Source of the DNA: Porphyridium purpureum
Lineage: Eukaryota; Rhodophyta; Bangiophyceae; Porphyridiales; Porphyridiaceae
NCBI GenBank assembly: GCA_008690995.1
Contig: VRMN01000001.1
Coordinates: 3,162,001 to 3,226,000, forward strand
Length of the DNA: 64,000 nt
Reading direction: 5' to 3'
Position 1 is the first letter of the stretch, and every line of letters starts with the position of its first letter. A model generated the notes under the pieces. The model saw only the letters and a program-made list of their open reading frames with translations, was not told the origin of the DNA and made no database searches. Positions 27,572-35,120 of the stretch are shown here, one piece after another. Position numbers and translations under genes: made by a program.

Positions 27572-28783
27572 ATGGGAGTGGACTCGACTGCGAGTATTGA
27601 GTCACTGGCTCTCCAGTGCACGCGGAATGTTGCCTTGTTTGAAGCGACCTTGGCAGACGCGCTAGCGGCGCCGCGTGGCGCGGAGCTGTCGGAGGTGCAG
27701 GTTCTCTCCTTGAGCACGCAGTTTCGGGCACAACTCGATGCCCTGAAAAGGTGCTTGTCGCGGATACGCCTGGTCTTTGAAGAGCCAGGGCGCAAGGGAG
27801 GTACCCGTGCAGGGAGTGGCTCGAAAGATGCTTCGGTGAAAGTATTTCAAGTCAGCGTCAAAGACGCGGCCGCCGCCTTTGATGAGCTTCAGAGAATGAC
27901 CTGGTCTGTGTGTGAGACTTTTCGCCAGATGGCCACGCAACGTTTAGCCAGTGAGCTCTTTGTCAAAAACTTTTGGCGTGAGATCAAACAGCTTCTGGAA
28001 AACGTTCGCGAGAACATCTTTGGTGTGTCCAGTATAAACGCTTCCAGCGAACAGCTCAACGCGAAGTTGGGGGAGGCCTGGCAGACCATTGACAACCTTG
28101 CCCAGCTAAAGACCAGCAATCGCGCCGCCATCGCTTCTTCCTTTAAGCTCTCGCTGGTATGCTTGAAAGATACGCTCACCGAGCTGGAAGAAAGCTTCGG
28201 TGATATGGACCAACAGCTCCAAGACCTGCGCGATCACTGGCCGTTTGAAGAGAATTCCGAAAAATATCCCAACGTGCTAGCATTCCGGGAGGAGGCTTAC
28301 CCACTTTGTCGGCTGGGCACAGACATGGTGAAAGTTCTTTTCCGCTCGTTCCTAAGCGATCAGCCGGCTTCCGAAGTGGAGAGTGTGCATGACGTGATTC
28401 AGCTTTGGGACGCACTGGCAAGTGCTTCTCAGAATCTTCAATACGCAGTCGAAGACCTAGCGTCGTGGTCTTTTGAGGAGCGCATGCGCGATGACGACAT
28501 TTTGGATCAGCTTGGGCAGGGTGAGCAGCTGGCTCGCTTGCTTGTGTCGCAGCGCTACGAGCTCGACGCAGAAAATCGATGCCCAGAGTTGCTGCCCTTT
28601 GCAGAAGTGCTGGCTTGGATGCAGGACATTGAGAATCTCGTCCAGTCAGTACCCACAGGAAACACAGTGGACGCGGCGCGCGTCACTGAGTTGCGTACAC
28701 AGTATGAAAGCAGAGCTTGCAAAATCATTCTAGCGGCGTACGGAGGCGGCAACCTGCCGGAGAAATTTCAGTCACTCTCGTAG
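27572..28783 (+). CDS. Helical protein resembling the GCIP (cyclin-D1-binding protein 1) family
   Basis: 403 residues from the ATG at 27572 (upstream TTG-started frame ignored). The sequence is almost entirely amphipathic helix. The layout recalls GCIP/CCNDBP1 proteins: an N-terminal helical bundle, a central NAKLGEAWQTIDNLAQL ... LKDTLTELEESFGDM segment, and a C-terminal bundle (MRDDDILDQLGQGEQLARLL, WMQDIENLVQSV). In animals these bind cyclin D and act as HLH-type regulators. No catalytic motif or membrane segment is seen. I judge the family by pattern only, so the name is tentative. It shares its promoter region with TBCE. Confidence 0.6.
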   Translation: MGVDSTASIESLALQCTRNVALFEATLADALAAPRGAELSEVQVLSLSTQFRAQLDALKRCLSRIRLVFEEPGRKGGTRAGSGSKDASVKVFQVSVKDAAAAFDELQRMTWSVCETFRQMATQRLASELFVKNFWREIKQLLENVRENIFGVSSINASSEQLNAKLGEAWQTIDNLAQLKTSNRAAIASSFKLSLVCLKDTLTELEESFGDMDQQLQDLRDHWPFEENSEKYPNVLAFREEAYPLCRLGTDMVKVLFRSFLSDQPASEVESVHDVIQLWDALASASQNLQYAVEDLASWSFEERMRDDDILDQLGQGEQLARLLVSQRYELDAENRCPELLPFAEVLAWMQDIENLVQSVPTGNTVDAARVTELRTQYESRACKIILAAYGGGNLPEKFQSLS

Positions 28784-28939
28784 AAATTTGGGCGCAAGGA
28801 AATGTAGTGTGTCGCAGTGCACACTTTGGAGATGGGAGCCAAAGAAGTGCGATAGTTTTCCCGGGATTGAAGAGACTGTTCTTGTTTTGATTCCACATCT
28901 TCAAGTTATACATGGGGGGTGCCCTAGGCTGACAACAAA

Positions 28940-29890
28940 TTAACCCTCCTTTTTCATGAGCTGGCGCCTCCCGCCAATCAACCCGGCCTTAACATACTCT
29001 TTCTTGAGTCGTTTGACCAGTTGCTGCGCCTTGAACGGATTCGTTGGATACTGCGGATCCATGAGCAGTAAGTTCTGTGCCAGAATTTCCGATACAATGG
29101 CATTCCTCGCCCACTTTTCATTGGATGGCACAACATACCAGGGTGCTTGCTCAGTGGCGGTTCTGGTAATGGCGTCCTCCCAGGCCTCTTCATACTGAAG
29201 CCAAAGTGCACCTCGAGAAAAGTCTTGCGGTTTAACATTCCACGCCTTGAGCGGCATGACTGAGTTGAGGCCCAGTCGAGCTAGCTGCTCGTCCTGTGAA
29301 ATGTGCAACAACACCTTGACCACGTGCATGCCATTGAGAGACAAGATGCGCTCGAACGCGTTGATCATTTCGAAGCGTTCGCGGAGCTCGCGCTCGCTCA
29401 CAGTGCCTTGGACTCGTGCCGTGACTACGTCCTCGTAATGCGAACGCACCCATGCGCCAATAAAGCCGCGCGGCGGGATCTGCGCGTGCACTCGCCAAAG
29501 AAAATCATGTTCACGTTCTTCCTGCGTTGGGACACCAAAGTGAGCTACGTGGATACCGGCAGGGTGCAGACCAGCCAGCACGCGCTTAATGACCGTTGAC
29601 TTGCCGGAGGTGTGCATTCCGTGCACGATGAGTAGCAGGGAGCGCTCGTGCTCGGCAAACAAGCGGTTCTGGAGCCTGGCAGCGAGTAGCGCATTCTCTC
29701 TCAGAACGCGCAGCGCCTCGGTACGATCCGCCACCGGGGTCACCTGAGAAGGATCATACCTTCCACTGGACAAATCCAGCCGCTGCTCCGTCCCGGGCGG
29801 ACAGACAACGCGGTACGGTTCCACTGATGGGTGTGGCGCCGTAAACTCCGGCAGCGCGTCCACGCCTGTGTACCGGGCGTTTCTCGCCAT
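28940..29890 (-). CDS. PPK2-family polyphosphate kinase-like protein
   Basis: PPK2 enzymes move phosphate between polyphosphate and nucleotides. The ATG at 29890 gives 316 residues, the normal PPK2 length; ATGs at 29995/29998 would add 35-36 residues. LLLIVHGMHTSGKSTVIKRVLAGLHPAGI (Walker A near residue 91), EHDFLWRVHAQIPPRGFIGAWVRSHYEDVV and LHISQDEQLARL follow the family order, and YPTNPFK lies near the C-terminus. The usual GxDAAGK loop reads GMHTSGK, so the conserved Asp is His, and NRSYYEDV reads VRSHYEDV. The fold is clear; activity or substrate may differ. The family is mainly bacterial, so past transfer is plausible. No clear targeting peptide on the short form. Confidence 0.82.
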   Translation of the reverse strand: MARNARYTGVDALPEFTAPHPSVEPYRVVCPPGTEQRLDLSSGRYDPSQVTPVADRTEALRVLRENALLAARLQNRLFAEHERSLLLIVHGMHTSGKSTVIKRVLAGLHPAGIHVAHFGVPTQEEREHDFLWRVHAQIPPRGFIGAWVRSHYEDVVTARVQGTVSERELRERFEMINAFERILSLNGMHVVKVLLHISQDEQLARLGLNSVMPLKAWNVKPQDFSRGALWLQYEEAWEDAITRTATEQAPWYVVPSNEKWARNAIVSEILAQNLLLMDPQYPTNPFKAQQLVKRLKKEYVKAGLIGGRRQLMKKEG

Positions 29891-30000
29891 GCATATCGTC
29901 CCTCCCTTCCCGCTCTTGCCTCTACGCCGACATAGCCATTGTTGCCGCCGCGCCGGCCGCCCCAATTCAACCGCTGCAACTCCAAAGCATTCCATCATGC

Positions 30001-30033
30001 CACCGCCGCCACCGCCGCCACCACCACCACCCT
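30001..30033 (+). repeat. CCGCCA/CCACCA microsatellite
   Basis: A run of CCN triplets just upstream of the alternative PPK2 ATGs; on the minus strand it reads GGN. It is probably in the PPK2 5' UTR. Confidence 0.8.
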
Positions 30034-30144
30034 TCACCGCATTTCCGACGCTGCCAAGCTTTTGCACGCCGCCCGCATGGTCAATCGGTTTGTCGGCGTA
30101 TCGGTTAGACGGTTTCTCGGTTAGATGGTTTCGCTGAACCGAAT

Positions 30145-30182
30145 CACAAACGGAGTTGAGCGACCACTGTACCTCGTTTGTG
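30145..30182 (+). promoter_or_regulatory. Inverted repeat enclosing an ACTGTACYT element
   Basis: CACAAACG (30145-30152) and its perfect complement CGTTTGTG (30175-30182) flank CACTGTACCT (30165-30174). The site lies about 170-200 bp upstream of the nitrate-reductase-like ATG and about 260 bp from the PPK2 ATG. It looks like a protein-binding site or hairpin. Confidence 0.45.
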
Positions 30183-30348
30183 ACTGTCGGTTTGTGCCGG
30201 TCGTTGCAGCGAGTGGACGTGTTTCGATGGAGAGACGCGTTCACACGGGTTCCTGCCGTTGTGCTGTCGTCGTCTGTTTGTCGCGCTGCGCCGACGGACA
30301 GGGCGCAATGCAGTCTATCGAGCCGCGTACGTTTCGTCCGCACAGCTG

Positions 30349-32460
30349 ATGCGGAAGGCCGCGCCTGGCCCTTCGCGAGCGCTTTATGCGCGAACGCGCA
30401 GCGCGTCAGACCTGCACGCGGTACGGAGTGAGAAGGACGCGGACGCCTGCTTTGCTCAGATGCTTTTAATCGGATTGCCGCGCTTGAATCCATCCTCACG
30501 GCACGTCGCTCAGGCAAGCGATACGCACGGGACTCACGCTCCTGAGGCTCCTGAGGCTCCTGATGATCCTGATACAGCAGCTCCCTTTCTGAAAAGAGAC
30601 GCACAAGCAGCAGAAAGCGTGGTCCATGCGAATTCAGAAAGTTCGCAAGGCAAGAATGCGTTGGTGGTCACCAGAATGGACGTCATCTCGGCAAAACACG
30701 CTTGTTTCTGCTCGCTGCAACCCCGGGACGTTTACACGGTGAGTGGTGACGCTGACACTGCACGCAAAAATGTGCGTGCAGCTCTCCTTTCGGACTACCG
30801 ACCTGGCGGGCTGGGCCCGCAGCATGTGGAAACCCGAATTTCTGCTGCAGACATGAATACGCCGGACGCGTGGGTACCGCGCTCCGAGGCGTTGATTCGG
30901 CTGACGGGAAGCCATCCTTTCAACAGCGAGCCGGAGATTGGGCTCCTGTTGGACCAGGGCTTCTTCACACCGCCGTCAATTCACTACATCCGCAACCACG
31001 GGTACGCGATGAAGGACATGAGCTGGGAGACACACGAGCTCACGATTGGTGGGCTCGTAAGCAAGCCAATGACGCTGTCCATGGACCAGCTGGCGGCAAT
31101 GCCGTCCGTGTCGCTCCCCGTGACGCTCGTTTGCGCCGGGAACCGCCGCAAGGAGCAGAACATGACCAAGCAGACCATGGGTTTCAGCTGGGGTCCGTGC
31201 GCCGTGGGTACGCACATGTGGACGGGCGTGCGGCTGCGCGACCTGCTTTTGGCTGCGGACGTGGACCTCGGCAAGGGCAAGCACGTGTGCTTTGTGGGTG
31301 CCGAGGACCTGCCCAAAGGCAAGTATGGGACGTCGATCCCGATCTCCCTAGCCCTGGACGTCTTTGGGGAGGTACTGATCGCGTATGAGAACAATGGCAT
31401 GCGGCTGACGCCCGACCACGGCTTCCCGGTGCGCGTGATCATTCCTGGGTGGATTGGTGGGCGCATGGTGAAGTGGCTCAAGGAGATCACGGTCACGGAG
31501 GAGCCGTCGGACAATTACTACCACTTTTATGACAACCGGATCATGCCGCCGCACGTGACGGCCGAGCTGGCGGAGAAGGAAGGCTGGTGGAGGCGGCCCG
31601 AGTACCTGTTCAACGAGCTGAACATCAACTCGGCGATTGGCTCGCCGAACCACGATGAGCGGATGGACTTGAGCGCTGGTAGCAAGAGGTATACGATGCG
31701 CGGGTACGCCTACTCTGGCGGCGGACGTAAGATCACGCGCGTGGAAGTCTCGATGAACGGTGGGAAAGCATGGGACCTGGCAGAGGTGCACCGCTGGGAA
31801 GAAAAATTCAGCCACACGACCAAGTTTGGGCGCTACTACTGCTGGGTGTTCTGGACGATGGAGGTCGACACTTTTCGCTTTCTGGAAAGCGCTATCGACA
31901 CGGGCGAGATTGTGTGCCGCGCTTGGGACGAGTCGAACAACTCGCAGCCCGCGACGCTGACCTGGAACTTGATGGGAATGGGCAACAACCCGCACTTCCG
32001 CGTCAAAATACATCGGGAGCGCACCAAGGCTGGCTTTTGCCTGCGCTTTGAGCACCCCACGGTGGCTGGACCGACGAGGGGCGGATGGATGAGTCCATTA
32101 GACTCGCAGGGCTCTGAGATGGAACCCTGTATGCTCGTACAGGGGAAGATGCCTGCGGGCAAGGCGGCCCCGGCGAGCAGGGATCTATGGAAGTCGTACT
32201 TTAAATGGGCGGAGATTCGAAAGCACGACCACGACGGATCGGCGTGGATTGTCGTGCACGGCAAAGTGTATGATTGTACGCCATTCCTACCGGAGCATCC
32301 AGGGGGCGGCTTGTCGATTGTGATGAACGCCGGAATGGACTCGACTGGGGAATTCGACTCGATTCACTCGTCAGAGGCACGTAATTTACTTGAGGAGTTT
32401 CTGATAGGGGAGCTTGACCCTGGCGAGACGCAGGAATTCATTGCACGTGAGGAAACATAA
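30349..32460 (+). CDS. Nitrate-reductase-like molybdenum-cofactor plus cytochrome b5 protein lacking the FAD/NAD(P)H module
   Basis: 703 residues from the first ATG (30349). After a variable N-terminus (about 1-170), NTPDAWVPRSEALIRLTGSHPFN and VCAGNRRKEQNM (Mo-binding Cys near 262) give the molybdopterin domain. It is followed by the dimerisation domain (KITRVEVSMNGGKAWDLAEV; TWNLMGMGNNPHFRVK). The C-terminal cytochrome b5 domain has both heme His ligands (LPEHPGG, about 650; FDSIHSS, about 673). The order Mo-dimer-b5 and the motif details match assimilatory nitrate reductase rather than animal sulfite oxidase, whose b5 is N-terminal. The protein stops at residue 703, where the FAD/NAD(P)H reductase should begin, and the following DNA shows no reductase coding. 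It may need a separate electron donor. Confidence 0.85.
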   Translation: MRKAAPGPSRALYARTRSASDLHAVRSEKDADACFAQMLLIGLPRLNPSSRHVAQASDTHGTHAPEAPEAPDDPDTAAPFLKRDAQAAESVVHANSESSQGKNALVVTRMDVISAKHACFCSLQPRDVYTVSGDADTARKNVRAALLSDYRPGGLGPQHVETRISAADMNTPDAWVPRSEALIRLTGSHPFNSEPEIGLLLDQGFFTPPSIHYIRNHGYAMKDMSWETHELTIGGLVSKPMTLSMDQLAAMPSVSLPVTLVCAGNRRKEQNMTKQTMGFSWGPCAVGTHMWTGVRLRDLLLAADVDLGKGKHVCFVGAEDLPKGKYGTSIPISLALDVFGEVLIAYENNGMRLTPDHGFPVRVIIPGWIGGRMVKWLKEITVTEEPSDNYYHFYDNRIMPPHVTAELAEKEGWWRRPEYLFNELNINSAIGSPNHDERMDLSAGSKRYTMRGYAYSGGGRKITRVEVSMNGGKAWDLAEVHRWEEKFSHTTKFGRYYCWVFWTMEVDTFRFLESAIDTGEIVCRAWDESNNSQPATLTWNLMGMGNNPHFRVKIHRERTKAGFCLRFEHPTVAGPTRGGWMSPLDSQGSEMEPCMLVQGKMPAGKAAPASRDLWKSYFKWAEIRKHDHDGSAWIVVHGKVYDCTPFLPEHPGGGLSIVMNAGMDSTGEFDSIHSSEARNLLEEFLIGELDPGETQEFIAREET

Positions 32461-33447
32461 CCTTTCAAGCCATCCGGCCACCGGTGACGCCCTTGAAAGC
32501 TCGTTTCTGAACAGTACTGTCCTTGAGATAAGACTGGCCCCTTGAGTTCTTGACACTGAGTCGGAGGAGATCAAGGAGTGAGCGTCGCCTGGAATCACAG
32601 CCAGAATCGTTCCGAGAAGAATGCTGAAGAAGCGCACTGAGTTGCATCTTTCCTGTGCAGTGACCTTTGCCAAAAATGCGCAGGCCATAGGTCAAGACAA
32701 ACATGAAATTTTGTTGGCGTTGAGGAAAATGCCAAGTGGACGAATCTGTCATCAAACTAACTTGAGAATCGCCACGGTCCTGCGGCGACATAAGTCTTTA
32801 GCAAATGACGAGTCTTTCCCATTTCTATTTCACCCGAAGCCGCAGTGCGCCCACGCATGCGCGACGAGCGCACGCCGTCTGACTCTCGGTCTGGCTGGGC
32901 GCAGGTCGCACCCGCCGTTTCTGCGTTCCTCTCTTCCGTCGCTGCCCCTCTGAGCGATATTGCAGGGCATGTGCGACTCGTCAAACGGCCGTACCCTAGC
33001 CGAACGCGGCGATCGGACTGAGATGTACCTCACTGAACCGCCTTTCTAAAATTTACAGGACTTTTGCTGCGGCTTACTTTTTCACGCAGGCCGCTCGTGC
33101 CGCTTTCTTCTATCAAAATGGCGTGATTTCACGAGACGCTCGTGGAAGGAGGGCCGGAGCTGGTGGGACGCGCGTGGGGCAGCGCTTCATGCGTTGAGAG
33201 TTTTGGGACGGAACGGATTCTCCTTGCACGTGTCGCGGGCGCCAGTTTGAAACGGGGCGTTGGTGACGCGACGTGGTATTTGTGACCGCGCTGACGGTGT
33301 GTGTTCGAAGACTTCGAGATATAAGATAGGCTGCGCGCGGCAGAGATACGGAAGCGTGGATGCGGGGCGCGAGGCGCAGAGAAGTGCGGTGGGAGAAAGA
33401 AAGAGCGCTGTGCTGGGCAGGAAACAGTGGAGGGAAGGCAGTAGAGG
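32461..33447. other. Intergenic region after the nitrate-reductase-like gene
   Basis: 987 bp. It starts with a hairpin right after the stop codon (32462-32499) and a 10-bp perfect palindrome ACAGTACTGT (32511-32520). A near-match to the GTAC element (GATGTACCT, about 33022-33030) lies 420 bp before the next ATG. I see no reductase-like coding, RNA gene or repeat. Confidence 0.45.
32462..32499 (+). terminator. Hairpin immediately downstream of the nitrate-reductase-like stop codon
   Basis: CTTTCAAG (32462-32469) pairs perfectly with CTTGAAAG (32492-32499); the loop contains a possible smaller CCGG/CCGG stem. It begins 2 bases after the TAA and would lie in the 3' UTR, so it could affect 3' end formation or mRNA stability. 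Confidence 0.35.
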
Positions 33448-33984
33448 ATGGCGGCTTTTGTACCCGCGGATATGGGCCAGCTGGTTGTGCCGACGAATGG
33501 CGTGCGCAAAACGGCGGCGTCCAGCAGGACGGTATTGCAGAGAAAGGCGCACTCGGCCCGTCCTTCTTGCCGCGTCAAAATGATGGCGACTGTGATTGAC
33601 GTAACGGGCCAGATTGTTCCGCTCGACTTGGACTACATGAAGGAGGAGCTTGACAATCCGTTGAAGGAGATCCAGGAGACCATTTGCTCGTTTATGAATC
33701 GTGACCATCTTGGCGACCTGCTCCAGTACGTTCACAACTTTTCGGACATGTTGACCGAAGAGGCCATGGAAGAGGTCACCCAAGTGGAGCTCTTTCAAGT
33801 GGATCAGTACGGCCTTAGCATCGAGATCGTGTTGTGTGGGAAAGAGGACGAACGCTGCGTCTGTCTGCGGCCGAAAGTGCCGTGGCGCGGCGAGAACAAC
33901 GAAGAGCGGCGATGTGACACTGTTGATGATGTGCTCTTCTGCTTGGGGGAGATGAGCCAGCGGTGCGGACTGCCGGCACCCTGA
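33448..33984 (+). CDS. Small probable plastid protein with a DUF2470-like domain
   Basis: 178 residues from an ATG at 33448. The first roughly 45 residues (MAAFVPADMG..., rich in Ser, Ala, Arg, Val and ending SCRVKMMA) look like a plastid transit peptide. The rest carries SFMNRDHLGDLLQYVHNF (about 81-98), then VDQYGLSIEIVLCG and a final helix (DDVLFCLGEM). This matches the DUF2470 pattern 'MNxDHxxxLxxYxxxF...DxxGxxL', a domain usually found attached to PNPOx-like or heme-handling proteins and in plastid glutamyl-tRNA-reductase-binding protein. Here it stands alone. A role in plastid tetrapyrrole or iron handling is a guess from the domain. It converges on the next gene with 161 bp between stops. 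Confidence 0.65.
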   Translation: MAAFVPADMGQLVVPTNGVRKTAASSRTVLQRKAHSARPSCRVKMMATVIDVTGQIVPLDLDYMKEELDNPLKEIQETICSFMNRDHLGDLLQYVHNFSDMLTEEAMEEVTQVELFQVDQYGLSIEIVLCGKEDERCVCLRPKVPWRGENNEERRCDTVDDVLFCLGEMSQRCGLPAP

Positions 33985-34094
33985 GCGCCGTTGTGACGCG
34001 AGCTCACCAGATAATATTCGTTTCAACTTGCACATATGGAGTGTGGCACACACATTTTTTTTTTTCATTTTTTTGATCTACGTAAGGAGCTTTT

Positions 34095-34118
34095 AGCCTG
34101 CGTGAGGGCGCGCAGGCT
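34095..34118. terminator. Hairpin between two convergent genes
   Basis: AGCCTGCG (34095-34102) and CGCAGGCT (34111-34118) form a perfect 8-bp GC-rich stem with an 8-base loop. It is preceded by TTTT on plus and by long T runs at about 34055-34075. It lies between the stop codons at 33984 and 34146, so it may mark a shared 3' end. Eukaryotic 3' ends do not need such a hairpin, so the role is uncertain. Confidence 0.3.
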
Positions 34119-34145
34119 CAGTCACCCTACGTGTGACAAGATTTT

Positions 34146-34904
34146 CTACTGAGCTAGTTCAATCGTGTAAAACACAATACGTGTGCTTTGTAGCAGGACT
34201 GCGCTCTCGAAATCATTCCTGCTCTGCCCGTTCGGATTCGCCATGCTCTGCTCGAGCTGTATACGCTTCAAATCGTACCCATTCTTGACGGCTTTATACA
34301 CACTTGCCACAAACGTATCGAAAGAGTCTGGCAGTCCGACAATTTCTTGGCTGACAGAGGTGTCCCGAGGGACGTTCATGTGGCGAAGTGTCTTGTACAC
34401 AATGGTGATCCAAACCGTGCGGAATTCGAGCTCATCTGGCTGAAGTCGCCTTTTCGATGAGCCTTGGCGGCTTTGCAGTTCGAAAAGGATGGGATTAAGT
34501 CCAAAGCCCGCTTGATAGGCTTGCAGAACTGCAGCTATGAATTCCTTCAGCGCATCAACATACGGCTTGTTGCCCGGCATGCAAGCCGTAAGAAAGGCGT
34601 CCTCAATCACATCGACACATTTCGCCTGGTCCTCATCGCCGCCTCCTGCGGCCATTCGCATTCTACTCTTCTGCGGTCGGAAGCCCAGACACCTCGCACG
34701 AAGTAAGCGAGCATGCTGCGCTCGAGCCGGGGAACGGAGCGACGCCAAAACCGACTCCTTGCGGTCCTGTGGAAGATGAATTCGGAATTGTCTCGGAGCG
34801 CTCACGCCGCCGGGCATAAACGCTGCTGCATCGTATGCTCTCGCGCGCCTCGTCTCCATGGTTGACGCGTGCTTGTCGCTCTGTATCGAACGGTGCTCCG
34901 ACAT
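34146..34904 (-). CDS. Unrecognised protein with an internally duplicated helical unit, possibly plastid-targeted
   Basis: 252 residues from the first ATG (34904); the ATG at 34859 would give 237. The N-terminal roughly 85 residues are basic and Ser/Ala/Arg-rich (with AAFMPGGVSAPRQF), consistent with a transit peptide. The rest contains two related units of about 52 residues: FIAAVLQAYQAGFGLNPILFELQ ... EFRTVWITIVYKTL (about 122-173) and FVASVYKAVKNGYDLKRIQLEQ ... DFESAVLLQSTRIVFYTIEL (about 198-250). They share F-A-V, G-x-x-L-x-x-I, an acidic turn and I-V-Y/F-x-T positions. No cysteine cluster, catalytic motif or membrane helix is seen. I do not know the family. Confidence 0.55.
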   Translation of the reverse strand: MSEHRSIQSDKHASTMETRRARAYDAAAFMPGGVSAPRQFRIHLPQDRKESVLASLRSPARAQHARLLRARCLGFRPQKSRMRMAAGGGDEDQAKCVDVIEDAFLTACMPGNKPYVDALKEFIAAVLQAYQAGFGLNPILFELQSRQGSSKRRLQPDELEFRTVWITIVYKTLRHMNVPRDTSVSQEIVGLPDSFDTFVASVYKAVKNGYDLKRIQLEQSMANPNGQSRNDFESAVLLQSTRIVFYTIELAQ

Positions 34905-34949
34905 GCCGAGCACACAACAGAGCACACCGCCGTGGAGACGTGGGAGATG

Positions 34950-34983
34950 CACTGTACCTCTGCCTCACTCTATAACTGTACTT
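34950..34983 (+). promoter_or_regulatory. Pair of ACTGTACYT elements in a divergent promoter
   Basis: CACTGTACCT (34950-34959) and ACTGTACTT (34975-34983), same orientation, 15 bp apart. They sit in the 216-bp region between the duplicated-unit gene (ATG 34904) and the TBC fusion gene (ATG 35121). Confidence 0.45.
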
Positions 34984-35020
34984 CTAGGGTTATTTCCGCG
35001 TTTTCGCGTCCAGGCGTGTT

Positions 35021-35065
35021 GGCAAGTTGGGCAAGTTGGGCAAGTTGGCGAAGTTGGGCAAGTTG
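35021..35065 (+). repeat. 9-bp tandem repeat (GGCAAGTTG)5 upstream of the TBC fusion gene
   Basis: Five adjacent 9-bp units, four perfect and one (GCGAAGTTG) variant, end 56 bp before the ATG at 35121. They are in frame with the ORF and would encode Trp-Ala-Ser triplets if an upstream start were used; they are more likely 5' UTR. Confidence 0.9.
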
Positions 35066-35120
35066 GCGAGGGCGCGAGAGACGGGAGTGTGATGTGAAGG
35101 AGCCATGTGCGCACGAAACG

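Larger units (their letters stand above)
29891..30348. promoter_or_regulatory. Divergent region between the PPK2-like and nitrate-reductase-like genes
   Basis: 458 bp. It holds a CCGCCA/CCACCA microsatellite (30001-30033), an imperfect direct repeat CGGTTAGA(C/T)GGTTTC at about 30103-30134, and an inverted repeat with the ACTGTACYT element in its loop (30145-30182). A long frame on the minus strand through this region would add a poly-Gly leader to the PPK2-like protein; I consider it untranslated. Confidence 0.45.

Noticed and set aside
29998-30604. N-terminal extension of the PPK2-like frame, including a poly-Gly run
   Set aside because: It overlaps the nitrate-reductase-like start on the other strand, begins at TTG, is low-complexity, and is not needed for a full PPK2 domain.
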